From Pseudomonas iranensis (lineage in GTDB: Bacteria > Pseudomonadota > Gammaproteobacteria > Pseudomonadales > Pseudomonadaceae), in assembly GCF_014268585.2 (NCBI RefSeq), contig NZ_CP077092.1, positions 2,232,001-2,296,000 on the forward strand: DNA of 64,000 nt, read 5' to 3'. A model generated the notes under the pieces. That model saw only the letters and a list, made by a program, of their open reading frames with translations, was not told the origin of the DNA and did no database searches. Below, one piece after another: positions 43,619 to 53,235 of the stretch (position 1 is the first letter of the stretch; every line of letters starts with the position of its first letter). The position numbers and the translations under genes were made by a program.

Positions 43619-45244
43619 ATGACGATCTCTCGACGCTGGTTCATGGCGGGCATGGCACTCACGGGCGCCGCGCTGCCTGCCGCTTTTTATGCACATCGTG
43701 AACTGACTCGCGAGGAGTTTCCGATCACCCCTGGCGAGGCCACGGTCGATCTGGCGGACACTGCCGGGCAACAGCTGGCGGACAATCTGCGCGGGGTCTG
43801 GGACATTCGCTTTACCGGTGCGGCGGCCGGGCTTGATGGTCTGCCGGCGCAAGGCCTGGAGCTGTTTCTCGACATTGCCCATCGTGGGCGCGGTTTGCGT
43901 GGTTATCTCGACACCGGAGCGAATCTGCGTGCCGACGGGCCTGTGCGTTATCAAGTGATTGGCGATCTGGCACCGGGCAACGGCGCCGAGATGTATTGGC
44001 GCCTGCTGCGCACCGATGCGCCGCTTGCGCCGCCGGTGTATGAATTCAAAGTCAAACTGGATGAAGTCTGGGCGGCGTTCGGCAATGCCGGCAGCGCCAC
44101 GTTCACCGGGCAGGTACTGCGTCTGGATCGGCCGTTGGCCTTGCCCGAGCTGGACAATCAGTTCATCGCTATCAAGCGGCGTTTTCCCGAGGCCCGTGAA
44201 CGCACCGGGCTTAATCCGCAACTGTTGGCCTGGCTGGTGGCGCCCGAGCATCGTTTGTTCCATCAGCTCTGGCACGCTACCCGCGACAAGTGGCACAAGC
44301 TCTCGGAGAAAAAACGCGAAGCGCTGCGCGGCATCGGCTGGCAGCCCGGGCCGCGTGACAAGGAGCGCGACGCCCGTGGGCCAAGCAAGGATCGCAATGG
44401 CTCGGGCGTGGATTTTTTCTTTATGCACCGGCACATGCTCGGCATCGCCCGCTCGATGCAGGACTTGCCTTCCTGGCCGGCGTTCCCGCCGCCGCAGCCT
44501 GAGCTGGAACGGGACCGCCAAGGCTTCGCGCGTTATTTCGACAACCACGACGGCAACTCACTGCCGCCGACCTGGCTGGCCGAGGGTGATGACGAGTACA
44601 CCAAATGGGTCAGCGACATCAAAGCGGCGGAGACTTTCCAGAGCAATTTTCTGGTCTGGGAATCGCAGTATCGCGACCCGCGTTATTTGTCGAAATTGAC
44701 CCTTGGCCAGTTCGGTTCGGAAGTCGAACTGGGCCTGCACGACTGGCTGCACATGCGCTGGGCCTCGGTGGCGCGGGATCCGTCCAACGACATTCCGGTG
44801 CCGATGGCGCGTGATCAGGCGGACTTCGCTGCGCGCTGGTATGCGCCGGAAAACGACTTTCTCGGTGATCCGTTTTCCTCCCATGTGAACCCGGTGTTCT
44901 GGCGCTTTCATGGTTGGATCGATGATCGCCTGGAAGACTGGTTCCGCGCCCATGAACGTTTTCATCCGGGCGAAGTGAGCCGTTTGGAAGTCAACGGCGT
45001 GCCGTGGTTTGCACCGGGACGCTGGGTGGAAGTCGCCGACCCCTGGCTCGGCCCCGACACCCACGGCTGCAGCACCGTGCCCGGCCTGCAAGTCGGACGT
45101 TCAGTGGAGATGGACCCGGAAACCATGAAACTGGCGCTGCGCATCACTTTTGGCGACGAAGACAACATGACCGAACTGTTCCGCAAAGTGCCACAGCGCC
45201 CCTGGTATGCGCGGCACCTGAAGGTCAAGGGCCGACAGCTCTAG
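43619..45244 (+). CDS. pvdP: Periplasmic ferribactin-oxidising tyrosinase
   Basis: 541 residues from the start at ATG 43619, chosen because AGGTAGGG lies upstream and because it places the Tat motif S-R-R-W-F-M at residues 4-9; two upstream ATGs in frame (43580, 43598) would bury it. PvdP is a copper tyrosinase that oxidises ferribactin to dihydropyoverdine in the periplasm. Copper-binding His clusters are visible in F-H-Q-L-W-H, F-M-H-R-H-M and L-H-D-W-L-H-M, and W-R-F-H-G-W-I-D in the C-terminal half. It is transcribed divergently from pvdM and converges on opmQ across the repeat array. Confidence 0.92.
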   Translation: MTISRRWFMAGMALTGAALPAAFYAHRELTREEFPITPGEATVDLADTAGQQLADNLRGVWDIRFTGAAAGLDGLPAQGLELFLDIAHRGRGLRGYLDTGANLRADGPVRYQVIGDLAPGNGAEMYWRLLRTDAPLAPPVYEFKVKLDEVWAAFGNAGSATFTGQVLRLDRPLALPELDNQFIAIKRRFPEARERTGLNPQLLAWLVAPEHRLFHQLWHATRDKWHKLSEKKREALRGIGWQPGPRDKERDARGPSKDRNGSGVDFFFMHRHMLGIARSMQDLPSWPAFPPPQPELERDRQGFARYFDNHDGNSLPPTWLAEGDDEYTKWVSDIKAAETFQSNFLVWESQYRDPRYLSKLTLGQFGSEVELGLHDWLHMRWASVARDPSNDIPVPMARDQADFAARWYAPENDFLGDPFSSHVNPVFWRFHGWIDDRLEDWFRAHERFHPGEVSRLEVNGVPWFAPGRWVEVADPWLGPDTHGCSTVPGLQVGRSVEMDPETMKLALRITFGDEDNMTELFRKVPQRPWYARHLKVKGRQL

Positions 45245-45253
45245 ATTGGTTCA

Positions 45254-45277
45254 ACACACACACACACACACACACAC
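45254..45277. repeat. (AC)12 dinucleotide microsatellite
   Basis: Twelve uninterrupted AC units, ten bases after the pvdP stop codon. Dinucleotide runs of this length are uncommon in GC-rich Pseudomonas DNA. No gene overlaps it, so length changes would affect only the 3' region of pvdP. Confidence 0.9.
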
Positions 45278-45300
45278 TCAGAATAGTTCGCAATCCCCTT

Positions 45301-46415
45301 GTGGAAGCGAGCCTGCTCGCGAATGCGGTGTGTCATTCAGGTGCATCAGTGCCTGACAGGACCTCTTCGCGAGCAAGCTCGCTCCCACATGGGCCTTGGT
45401 CGTGCCGAAAATTTCTGTCCAAACCGAATTCCATTTGTGGGAGCGAGCCTGCTCGCGAATGCGGAGTGTCATCCAGATGCATCAGTGCCTGACAGGACCT
45501 CTTCGCGAGCAAGCTCGCTCCCACATGGGCCTTGGTCGTGCCGGAGATTTCGGTCCAAACCGAATTCCATTTGTGGGAGCGAGCCTGCTCGCGAATGCGG
45601 AGTGTCATCCAGATGCATCAGTGCCTGACAGGACCTCTTCGCGAGCAGGCTCGCTCCCACATCGGGCCTTGGTCGTGGCGGAGATTTCTGTCCAGACCGA
45701 ATTCCATTTGTGGGAGCGAGCCTGCTCGCGAATACGGTGTGTCATTCAGATGCATCAGTGCCTGACAGGACCTCTTCGCGAGCAAGCTCGCTCCCACATG
45801 GGCATTGGTTGTGCGGAAAATTTCGGTCCAATCCGAATTCCATTTGTGGGAGCGAGCCTGCTCGCGAATGCGGTGTGTCATTCAGATGCATCAGTGCCTG
45901 ACAGGACCTCTTCGCGAGCAGGCTCGCTCCCACAGGGGGCCTTGATCGTGCCGGAGATTTCGGTCCAAACCGAATTCCATTTGTGGGAGTGAGCCTGCTC
46001 GCGAATGCGGGGTGTCATTCAGATGCATCAGTGCCTGACAGGACCTCTTCGCGAGCAAGCTCGCTCCCACATCGGGCCTTGGTCGTGGCGGAGATTTCCG
46101 TCCAAACCGAATTCCATTTGTGGGAGCGAGCTTGCTTGCGAATGCGGGGTGTCATCCAGATGCATCAGTGCCTGACAGGACCCCTTCGCGAGCAAGCTCG
46201 CTCCCACATGGGTCTTGTTCGTGGCGGAGATTTCGGTCCAAACCGAATGCCATTTGTGGGAGCGAGCTTGCTCGCGAATGCGGTGTGTCATTCAGATGCA
46301 TCAGTGCCTGACAAGGCCTCTTCGCGAGCAGGCTCACTCCCACATGAGGCCTTGGTCGTGGCGGAGATTTCGGTCCAAACCGAATTCCATTTGTGGGAGC
46401 GAGCTTGCTCGCGAA
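45301..46415. repeat. Tandem array of eight REP-pair (REPIN-like) units plus a terminal half unit
   Basis: Forward REPs (GTGGGAGCGAGCCTGCTCGC or close variants) start at 45301, 45437, 45573, 45710, 45846, 45983, 46120, 46256 and 46393, so the period is 136 or 137 bases. Each unit also has an inverted REP (TTCGCGAGCAAGCTCGCTCC) about 65 bases later, a conserved inner spacer (ATGCATCAGTGCCTGACAGG) and a conserved outer spacer (GGTCCAAACCGAATTCCATT). The units are about 95% alike. Open frames through the array are artefacts of repeat periodicity. It fills the space between the convergent pvdP and opmQ genes and could end transcription from both. Confidence 0.93.
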
Positions 46416-46442
46416 GGCGTCGGTTCAGTCGACGCATCTCTG

Positions 46443-47837
46443 TCAGATCACCTCCCAGCCACCCCCCAGCGCTTTGTACAAGGCAATGCTCGCCTGCAAC
46501 CGCGACAGGCGCAGTAGCACGTTGAGGTCTTGCGCCGCATACAGCGTGCGCTGGGTTTGCAGGACGGTGAGCAGGTCTTCGGCGCCGGCCTGGTAGCGGC
46601 TCTGGGCGATGTCGAAGGCGGTTTGTGCCTGGTTCAGTTCTTCGCTTTGCCATTGCCGTTGTTCATCGAGGCCACGAATGCTGCTGAGGGCTTTTTCGAC
46701 GTCGGCGAAGCCGTTGATGATTGCCCCGCGATAGGTCTCCAGCAATTCGTCCTGCCGCGCCTTGGCCTTGTCGCGTTCGGCGCTGAGGCGGCCGTTGTTG
46801 AAGATCGGCGCGGTCAGCCCCGAGGACAGGTTGTAGAACGTCGTGCGCAGCAGGTCGGCGGCAAGGTCGGCGCCGCTGCCGAGGCTGGCGGTCAGGGTGA
46901 TTTTCGGCAGCATCGCGGCGCGGGCGACGGTGACATCAGCCTGGGCTGCGGCGAGCTTGGCCTCGGCGCTGGCAATGTCCGGACGCCGGCTGAGCAAGTC
47001 GCTCGGCACGCCGCTGGCGATGTCCGGCCAGTGCAATTGGGCGAAGGATTGCGTGGGCAACGGTAACGCTTGCACCGGTCGGCCGAGCAGGGTGGCGAGG
47101 CTGATCAGTGCTTCGCGGGCCTGTTGTTGCACCAGCGGCAGACGACGCTGTTGTTCGGCCACCAGGCTTTTCTGCTGGGCCAGCTCCAGCGCGGTGGCGC
47201 TGCCGGCGTCGAAGCGGGTCTGCACCAGATGCAGCACGTTTTGCGCATTGGCCAGATTGAGTTCGGCAATGCGCGCCTGCTCACGCAAGGCCAGGGCCTG
47301 GGTGTAACTGTTGGCGACGCCGCTGAGCAAGGTCAGCTCGACGGTGGCGCGGTCGAACTTGCTGGCCTGTACGCCGAGCACGGCACTGTCGCGGGCGGCT
47401 CGCTTACCGCCCCAGAAATCGATCTCGTAACTGGCGCTGAGCTCGGCATCGTAATAGTCAAGCGAGCGATTCTCCGGGCTGACATCCAATTGGCTGTAGC
47501 CCTTGCCGTGGATCAGTTTCTGCCGGTTGGCATTCAAACCGGCCTTGAGCTCGGGCAGCAGCGGGGCGCCGGCGATGGTTGCGCTGGCCTCGGCCTGTCT
47601 GACCCGCGCCACGGCGGCGGCGAGGTCGTAGCTGCCCAGCCGCGCCTGTTCCACCAGCCGCTCCAGCTCGGGGCTGCCGAATTGCGTCCACCATTGCCGA
47701 TTGCTCTGCAGCGCGCCGTGGCTGTCGCCGGACTGCCACGCGCTCGGTGGCTGCACGCCGCTGTCCAGGCGCGGCGCCGGGCTGCTGCAGGCTGCCAGCA
47801 ACAGGCTGGCGGCGAGGAAGGTCAGTCGCACTTTCAT
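46443..47837 (-). CDS. opmQ: Outer-membrane lipoprotein channel of the PvdRT-OpmQ pump
   Basis: 464 residues starting at ATG 47837, which places a lipobox (L-L-A-A-C, Cys17) after a short signal; the open frame upstream overlaps pvdT and is not used. It is a TolC/NodT-type outer-membrane factor with the duplicated coiled-coil pattern (A-R-V-R-Q-A-E-A near 100, then L-L-S-R-R-P-D-I-A-S-A-E near 300). Together with PvdR and PvdT it exports pyoverdine, including recycled pyoverdine, from the periplasm. It starts 7 bases after the pvdT stop, at the end of the operon. Confidence 0.92.
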   Translation of the reverse strand: MKVRLTFLAASLLLAACSSPAPRLDSGVQPPSAWQSGDSHGALQSNRQWWTQFGSPELERLVEQARLGSYDLAAAVARVRQAEASATIAGAPLLPELKAGLNANRQKLIHGKGYSQLDVSPENRSLDYYDAELSASYEIDFWGGKRAARDSAVLGVQASKFDRATVELTLLSGVANSYTQALALREQARIAELNLANAQNVLHLVQTRFDAGSATALELAQQKSLVAEQQRRLPLVQQQAREALISLATLLGRPVQALPLPTQSFAQLHWPDIASGVPSDLLSRRPDIASAEAKLAAAQADVTVARAAMLPKITLTASLGSGADLAADLLRTTFYNLSSGLTAPIFNNGRLSAERDKAKARQDELLETYRGAIINGFADVEKALSSIRGLDEQRQWQSEELNQAQTAFDIAQSRYQAGAEDLLTVLQTQRTLYAAQDLNVLLRLSRLQASIALYKALGGGWEVI

Positions 47838-47844
47838 AGGTCGA

Positions 47845-49815
47845 TCATTCACTGGTAAGGGCCGTGACCGGGTCAAGCCGGGCAGCTTTGCGGGCCGGCA
47901 TAAAGCCGAAGATGACGCCGGTGACCAGCGCACAGGCAAACGCACCGATCACCGCCAGCCCTTGAAAGGCGATCGCCACGCCGCTGAGCAACAACACGCC
48001 GCCGACCAGCAGCGCCAGGCCGATTCCGGCGATTCCGCCGACCACCGAGAGCATCAGCGCTTCGGTGAGAAACTGACGGAGGATGTCGCGCTGACGGGCA
48101 CCGGTGGCCATGCGAATACCGATCTCGCGGGTGCGTTCGCGTACGGTCATCAACATGATGTTCATCACGCCGATACCGCCGACCAGCAGGGAAATCGCCG
48201 CAATTGCCCCCAGCATCAGCGACAGCGTGCCTTGCGTGCGCGCTTCGGCCTGGATCATCGCGGCATTGTTGGTCAGCTCGAAATCCTTCTTGCCGTGGTG
48301 CCGACGCAACATCGCTTGTTCGATGGCCTGTTCGGCGTCCTTGACCTTGCGCGCATCCTTGGCGGCAATCACCACGTATTGCGGATTGCGGCTGCCGAAC
48401 AGGCGCGTGCTCGCCGCCGAATAGGGCACGGCGATGCGATTGTCGCTATCGGAGTCGCCGGAGCTGGCGCCTTTTTCCGCAAGCACGCCAAGGATCTGGA
48501 ACGGCACGTTTTCGATGAGAATGTATTGACCGATCGGGTCGGCGACATCCTTGAGCAATTTGTCGCGGACCTTGGTGCCGATCACCGCGACGGCGGCGGC
48601 GCTGTCCTCGTCGGCCTGGGTGAAGTAACTGCCCTGGATCACCGGCCAGTTGAAAATCTGCGGAAAGTTGGTGTCATTGCCGCCGACGTAACTGCTGTGG
48701 TCGGCATTGCCAAAGCGCACCCCGGCGGTCGAGCCGTTGACCGGCATGATCCGTTCCACCTGGGGCAGGGCGGACAGTTCGGCAACGTCGTCGAGGGTGA
48801 TGATGCCCTCCGGCGTGCGCGGGTTCGGCGCCGAGCCGCTGAGATAAATGATGTTCGAGCCGAACGCACCCATTTGCGCCATGACCTGACGCTTGCTGCC
48901 TTCGCCGACGGCGAGCATGACCACCACCGAGGCCACGCCAATGACGATGCCCAGCAGGGTCAGCGCCGTGCGAAAGCGGTTGATCCACATCACTCGCCAC
49001 GCCGCTTGTACAGCGTCAACCAGTTCACCTTTCCAGGCGCCGGTCTGGCTGCTGCCGTTGCTCAGGCGCTGGCGCAGGTCGACCGCTTGCAACGCCCCGG
49101 GATTGGCCACAGGCGGCGCGCACGCGTGCTCGGCGCTGTCGCTGATGATCAGACCGTCGCGGATTTCGATGATGCGCTTGGCCCGTTGCGCCACTTCGCG
49201 GTCGTGGGTGATGAGGATCACCACATGACCCTGATCGGCGAGTTCGTCGAGCAGGGTCATGACCTCGGCGCCGCTGTGGCTGTCGAGGGCGCCAGTCGGC
49301 TCGTCGGCGAGGATGATATGGCCGCCGTTCATCAGCGCACGGGCAATCGACACCCGCTGTTGCTGGCCGCCGGAAAGCTGATGCGGACGATTGCCAGTGC
49401 GAGTGCCGAGGCCGAGACGTTCCAGCAGTGCGTGAGCTCGGGCATGCCGCTCGGCGGCCGGGGTGCCGGCATAGATCGCTGGCATCTCGACGTTTTCCTG
49501 GGCCGAGCCGGAGGGAATCAGGTGGTAGCCCTGAAAGACAAAACCGAAGGCTTCGCGGCGCAGCCAGGCCAGTTCATCGCTGTCCAGCTGCGCGACATTT
49601 TCCCCGGCGAAGCGGTATTCGCCGCTGGTCGGGCGGTCGAGGCAACCGAGAATGTTCATCAGCGTCGATTTGCCCGAACCGGAGGCGCCGACGATGGCGA
49701 CGAACTCGCCGGCATGGATCGACAGATCGATCCCGCGCAGCACTTCCACCAGCGGGCTGTCATCACCGCCATAGGCTTTGCGGATCTGCCGCAGGTCGAT
49801 CAGGGGCGTGTGCAT
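47845..49815 (-). CDS. pvdT: MacB-type ABC transporter of the PvdRT-OpmQ pump
   Basis: 656 residues. An N-terminal ATPase (Walker [10 protein letters not shown] near 42-50, signature L-S-G-G-Q-Q-Q-R, Walker [12 protein letters not shown]) is followed by a first membrane helix near 280, a large periplasmic domain, and three helices at the C-terminus (about 535-640). This is the MacB layout. It powers secretion of mature pyoverdine via PvdR and OpmQ. Its ATG directly follows the pvdR stop codon, with GGAGG just upstream. Confidence 0.93.
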   Translation of the reverse strand: MHTPLIDLRQIRKAYGGDDSPLVEVLRGIDLSIHAGEFVAIVGASGSGKSTLMNILGCLDRPTSGEYRFAGENVAQLDSDELAWLRREAFGFVFQGYHLIPSGSAQENVEMPAIYAGTPAAERHARAHALLERLGLGTRTGNRPHQLSGGQQQRVSIARALMNGGHIILADEPTGALDSHSGAEVMTLLDELADQGHVVILITHDREVAQRAKRIIEIRDGLIISDSAEHACAPPVANPGALQAVDLRQRLSNGSSQTGAWKGELVDAVQAAWRVMWINRFRTALTLLGIVIGVASVVVMLAVGEGSKRQVMAQMGAFGSNIIYLSGSAPNPRTPEGIITLDDVAELSALPQVERIMPVNGSTAGVRFGNADHSSYVGGNDTNFPQIFNWPVIQGSYFTQADEDSAAAVAVIGTKVRDKLLKDVADPIGQYILIENVPFQILGVLAEKGASSGDSDSDNRIAVPYSAASTRLFGSRNPQYVVIAAKDARKVKDAEQAIEQAMLRRHHGKKDFELTNNAAMIQAEARTQGTLSLMLGAIAAISLLVGGIGVMNIMLMTVRERTREIGIRMATGARQRDILRQFLTEALMLSVVGGIAGIGLALLVGGVLLLSGVAIAFQGLAVIGAFACALVTGVIFGFMPARKAARLDPVTALTSE

Positions 49816-50979
49816 TCAGCCTCCATGACCAGCGGCCGGCGCGCTGAGAACATGCTCGCCCTCGGCCAGACCTTCCAGCACCTGGGTGCGCAGGCGATCG
49901 CTGATGCCGGTGCGTACTTCGCGCGCCTGAATATCACCGTTGGCAGCGACGATCTGCGCTCGCTGCCACTGCGGACGCGAGCCCGGTTGCAGGGCGGCAG
50001 TCGGCACGGTCAGGGTGTCTTGCGCCTGTTGCGCGACAAAGAACACCTGGGCGGTCATGTCGGTCATCAGGCTGTTGTCGGCGTTGTCGACGTCGAGCAG
50101 CACGGTATAAAGAACCACCCGTTCGCTGCCGCTGCGGCCGCTGGTGGGGCTGCCGCCCTGGTTCTGTTCGAGCGGACGCGGCGGCACCGGCAGAATCTGC
50201 CGCACCGTGCTGCTCCAGCGCCGAGTGCCGCCGCTGAGGGTGGTGAAGTAGGCGCTCATGCCGGGTTTGACATGGCCGATGTCGGCCTCCGAAACTTCGG
50301 CCCACACCGTCATCGGCGACAGTCGGGCGATGCGCAGGATCAGCGGGGTCTGTTGTTGCGCGTTGAGGGTCTGGCCTTCGCGCGCCCCGACGGCGACCAC
50401 GGTGCCGCTCATCGGCGCATAGATGCGCGTGTAACCGAGTTCCGCCTCGTCACTGCGCAGGCTGGCCTGGGCCTGACGGATCTGCGCCTGGAACATGTCG
50501 ATGCGCGCCTGGGTTGCGCGGACCTCGGCGCGCGCGGTCTGCACGTCTTCTTCGCGGGTGGCGCCTCCGGCGGCGAGTTTCTGCTGGCGCTGGTATTTCT
50601 GCTGCGCCAGATCGTGCTGGGCACGTTGCTCCTGCAACTGCGCCTTGAGGTTTTCGATGGAAAAGCGCCCGGCATCGAGCTTGGCTTTCTGTGTCGACGG
50701 GTCGATTTCCACCAGCAACTGGCCTTCCTTGACCGTATCGCCGGCCTCGACGTGAATCTTCTGAATCTGCCCCGAAGCCTGCGCGCCGACATCCACATAG
50801 CGGCGTGGCTGCAAGGTGCCGAGCGCTGTCACGCTGTTTTCGATATCGCCGCGGCTGACCTGCACAGTGGCAACGGCGTCGCGACCGGGTGGCAAGACTT
50901 GCCAGGCAGCGACGGCGATCACGGGAATCAGACAGAGAGCGGCAAACAGCGCGCGACGGGCGGGGCGGGGACGATTCAT
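49816..50979 (-). CDS. pvdR: Periplasmic adaptor of the PvdRT-OpmQ pump
   Basis: 387 residues from ATG 50979. This start lies downstream of the PvdS -10 element at 51045 and gives a normal N-terminal anchor (about 12-28, A-L-F-A-A-L-C-L-I-P-V-I); the longer open frame would begin upstream of the promoter. It is a membrane-fusion (HlyD/MacA) protein with a lipoyl-like half (G-T-L-Q-P-R-R-Y-V-D-V-G-A-Q near 62), a coiled coil about 105-175 and the second lipoyl half (Y-A-P-M-S-G-T-V near 190). It joins PvdT to OpmQ. First gene of pvdRT-opmQ. Confidence 0.92.
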   Translation of the reverse strand: MNRPRPARRALFAALCLIPVIAVAAWQVLPPGRDAVATVQVSRGDIENSVTALGTLQPRRYVDVGAQASGQIQKIHVEAGDTVKEGQLLVEIDPSTQKAKLDAGRFSIENLKAQLQEQRAQHDLAQQKYQRQQKLAAGGATREEDVQTARAEVRATQARIDMFQAQIRQAQASLRSDEAELGYTRIYAPMSGTVVAVGAREGQTLNAQQQTPLILRIARLSPMTVWAEVSEADIGHVKPGMSAYFTTLSGGTRRWSSTVRQILPVPPRPLEQNQGGSPTSGRSGSERVVLYTVLLDVDNADNSLMTDMTAQVFFVAQQAQDTLTVPTAALQPGSRPQWQRAQIVAANGDIQAREVRTGISDRLRTQVLEGLAEGEHVLSAPAAGHGG

Positions 50980-51044
50980 GCAGGGTTCCGGCCAGTGGTT
51001 GCGGCCCGTCGCAAGGCACGACAGACACAGGGGCTGTCCTGTAA

Positions 51045-51068
51045 ACGAGGCATGGGCGACGGAATTTA
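51045..51068 (-). promoter_or_regulatory. PvdS promoter of pvdRT-opmQ
   Basis: On the minus strand TAAAT (51068-51064), 16 bases, CGT (51047-51045), exact, ending 65 bases before the pvdR start. Confidence 0.82.
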
Positions 51069-51141
51069 GCCGCAGACACATCGAGTTACCGCACGCCGGG
51101 CCACCACTATTTGTCCGGGATATGGAATCAACTCTTTAAAT

Positions 51142-51160
51142 CTATATGAGAATTACTATA
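51142..51160 (+). promoter_or_regulatory. Probable Fur box upstream of fpvI
   Basis: The 19 bases CTATATGAGAATTACTATA match the Fur consensus at about 12 positions, within an unusually AT-rich stretch that also contains a -10-like TATAAA. There is no PvdS element here. Direct Fur repression of an iron sigma gene agrees with what is known for fpvI in P. aeruginosa. Confidence 0.5.
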
Positions 51161-51259
51161 AATTACGCACTTCAAGTTGCCACTATCTTGCTACTGCGTG
51201 ATTTGCAGGTCTGATCAGTGCGCTCAAGGACAGAAACGGCATCGATGCGGTCGGGAGTC

Positions 51260-51742
51260 ATGTTGGAAAACTACTATCGTGAGCTGGTGTGTTTCCTCAA
51301 CGCCAGACTGGGCAACCGTCAGGTCGCCGAGGATGTGGTGCATGACGCCTATGTACGCGTGCTGGAGCGCTCCAGCGAGGTGCCGATCGAACAACCACGG
51401 GCCTTCCTTTATCGCACCGCGCTGAACCTGGTTATCGATGATCACCGCCGCAACGCGCTGCGCCAAGTCGAATCGCTGGACGTGCTCGATAACGAAGAGC
51501 GCTATTTCACCCCGTCCCCCCACGGCACCCTCGATCACGGCCAGCGTCTGGAAATGCTCCAGCGCGCACTGGCCGAATTGCCGCCGCTGTGCCGCGACAG
51601 TTTTCTGCTGCGCAAGATCGAAGGGATGTCCCATCCGGAAATCGCCCAGACCCTCGGCATCTCCCGGGCGCTGGTGGAAAAACACATCGTCAACGCCATG
51701 AAGCATTGCCGCTTGCGCATCCAGCAATGGGATGGCCAGTGA
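51260..51742 (+). CDS. fpvI: ECF sigma factor for ferripyoverdine receptor signalling
   Basis: 160 residues if started at ATG 51260, similar to the P. aeruginosa FpvI length; GTG 51218 or ATG 51245 are alternatives and the ribosome-site evidence does not settle it. Sigma region 2 is in the first 75 residues (V-A-E-D-V-V-H-D-A-Y-V-R-V) and region 4 near 100-155 (L-P-P-L-C-R-D-S-F-L-L-R, then a helix-turn-helix with L-G-I-S-R-A-L-V-E-K-H). FpvI directs transcription of fpvA when FpvA binds its ligand. In P. aeruginosa the anti-sigma gene fpvR lies between fpvI and pvdR; here the 280-bp gap has no such gene. Confidence 0.85.
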   Translation: MLENYYRELVCFLNARLGNRQVAEDVVHDAYVRVLERSSEVPIEQPRAFLYRTALNLVIDDHRRNALRQVESLDVLDNEERYFTPSPHGTLDHGQRLEMLQRALAELPPLCRDSFLLRKIEGMSHPEIAQTLGISRALVEKHIVNAMKHCRLRIQQWDGQ

Positions 51743-51753
51743 TCCGCACCGGT

Positions 51754-51777
51754 TAAATTTCCTTTCATCGTCCTCGT
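51754..51777 (+). promoter_or_regulatory. PvdS promoter of pvdA
   Basis: TAAAT (51754-51758), 16 bases, CGT (51775-51777), exact, beginning 12 bases after the fpvI stop and ending 98 bases before the pvdA start. Confidence 0.82.
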
Positions 51778-51875
51778 TCCTACTCAACAGACGACCTGCT
51801 GACCTGATTCAGGCCGGTCAGGCCACCCAGGCTTTATTTCCCCGCGTTGAGGGGTTCATCCAGAGGACACTGGAA

Positions 51876-53213
51876 ATGACACAGGCAATTGCATCGCCCA
51901 TCGTTCACGACCTGATCGGCGTCGGTTTCGGCCCTTCGAACCTGGCACTGGCCATCGCTCTGCAGGAGCGCGGCGTGACCCAGGGCGAACTGGATGTGCT
52001 GTTCCTCGACAAGCAGGCCACTTACAGCTGGCACGGCAACACCTTGTCGACGCAGAGCGAGTTGCAGATTTCCTTCCTCAAGGACCTGGTGACCCTGCGC
52101 AATCCGACCAGCCCTTACTCGTTCGTCAACTACCTCAAGCACCACGGGCGTCTGGTCGATTTCATCAACCTCGGCACCTTTTATCCATGCCGCATGGAGT
52201 ACAACGACTACCTGCGCTGGGTGGCCGGGCAGTTCACCGAGCAGAGCCGTTATGGCGAAGAAGTGCAGTTCATCGAGCCGGTTCTGCACAACCAGCAGGT
52301 CGAAGCCTTGCGGGTGATTTCCCGTGATGGTGAAGGCCAACAGTTCGTGCGCACCACGCGTTCGGTGGTGGTCAGCGCTGGCGGCACGCCGCGTATTCCG
52401 CAGGCGTTCAAAGCGCTGAAGGGCGACCATCGGGTGTTCCACCATTCGCAGTATCTGTCGCAAATGGCCAGGCAGCCGTGCGTGAACAATCAACCGATGA
52501 GCATCGCCATCATCGGAGGCGGGCAGAGCGCGGCGGAAGCCTTTATCGACCTGAATGATTCGTTCCCGTCGGTGCAGGTCGACATGATCCTGCGCGGTTC
52601 AGCGTTGAAGCCTGCGGACGACAGCCCGTTCGTCAACGAAGTGTTCTCGCCGGAATTCACTGATCTGGTGTTCCAGCAGAACAGCGTCGAGCGCGAGCGC
52701 CTGGTCAACGAGTACCACAACACCAACTATTCGGTGGTCGACATCGACCTGATCGAACGCATCTACGGCATCTTCTACCGGCAGAAGGTTTCCGGGATTG
52801 CCCGCCATGCGTTCCGCACCCTGACCACCGTCGAGAGCGCCACTGCCACGGCAAACGGCATCGAACTGGCCGTGCGCAACAACGCCACCGGCGAAGTCAC
52901 GGTGCGAATCTATGACGCCGTGGTACTGGCCACCGGTTACGAGCGGCAGATGCACCGCAAGTTGCTCGCGCCGCTGGAGGAATACCTCGGCGAATTCGAA
53001 GTCGATCGCAACTACAAACTGATCACCGACGAGCGCTGCAAGGCCGGCATATATATGCAGGGCTTCTGCCAGGCCAGCCATGGCCTGAGCGATACGCTGC
53101 TGTCGGTGCTGCCGATTCGCGCCGACGAAATCGCCGGCTCGCTGTATGAGCATGGCAAACAGCGCGGGCACAGTCGCTCGGTGGCGGAGCTGTTGCTGGC
53201 GACTGCCAGCTGA
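51876..53213 (+). CDS. pvdA: L-ornithine N5-monooxygenase
   Basis: 445 residues from ATG 51876, with GAGGA 8 bases upstream; the N-terminus M-T-Q-A-I-A-S-P matches known PvdA proteins, and the open frame further upstream overlaps fpvI and the promoter. PvdA is a flavin and NADPH-dependent enzyme that hydroxylates the side-chain nitrogen of L-ornithine, the first step to the hydroxamate ligand. The FAD motif is G-V-G-F-G-P-S-N at about 15-22, the NADPH motif I-I-G-G-G-Q-S-A near 212, and the A-T-G-Y motif near 353. It supplies the hydroxyornithine loaded by the last NRPS module. Confidence 0.95.
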   Translation: MTQAIASPIVHDLIGVGFGPSNLALAIALQERGVTQGELDVLFLDKQATYSWHGNTLSTQSELQISFLKDLVTLRNPTSPYSFVNYLKHHGRLVDFINLGTFYPCRMEYNDYLRWVAGQFTEQSRYGEEVQFIEPVLHNQQVEALRVISRDGEGQQFVRTTRSVVVSAGGTPRIPQAFKALKGDHRVFHHSQYLSQMARQPCVNNQPMSIAIIGGGQSAAEAFIDLNDSFPSVQVDMILRGSALKPADDSPFVNEVFSPEFTDLVFQQNSVERERLVNEYHNTNYSVVDIDLIERIYGIFYRQKVSGIARHAFRTLTTVESATATANGIELAVRNNATGEVTVRIYDAVVLATGYERQMHRKLLAPLEEYLGEFEVDRNYKLITDERCKAGIYMQGFCQASHGLSDTLLSVLPIRADEIAGSLYEHGKQRGHSRSVAELLLATAS

Positions 53214-53235
53214 ATCTGCATTGCCTGACATATCG

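Noticed and set aside
45301..46415. CRISPR array
   Set aside because: The regular spacing invites it, but the sequences between the REPs are themselves conserved from unit to unit, the unit is 136-137 bp, and no cas genes are present.
45299..46525. Several open frames of 60-198 codons on both strands through the repeat array
   Set aside because: They arise from the periodic repeat, share the same repeated peptide in all frames, and lack ribosome sites or any known domain.
51260..51742. Identification of the ECF sigma gene as pvdS
   Set aside because: The sequence differs from the PvdS pattern I know, the length is closer to FpvI, and its place between pvdA and pvdR is the fpvI position in P. 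aeruginosa.
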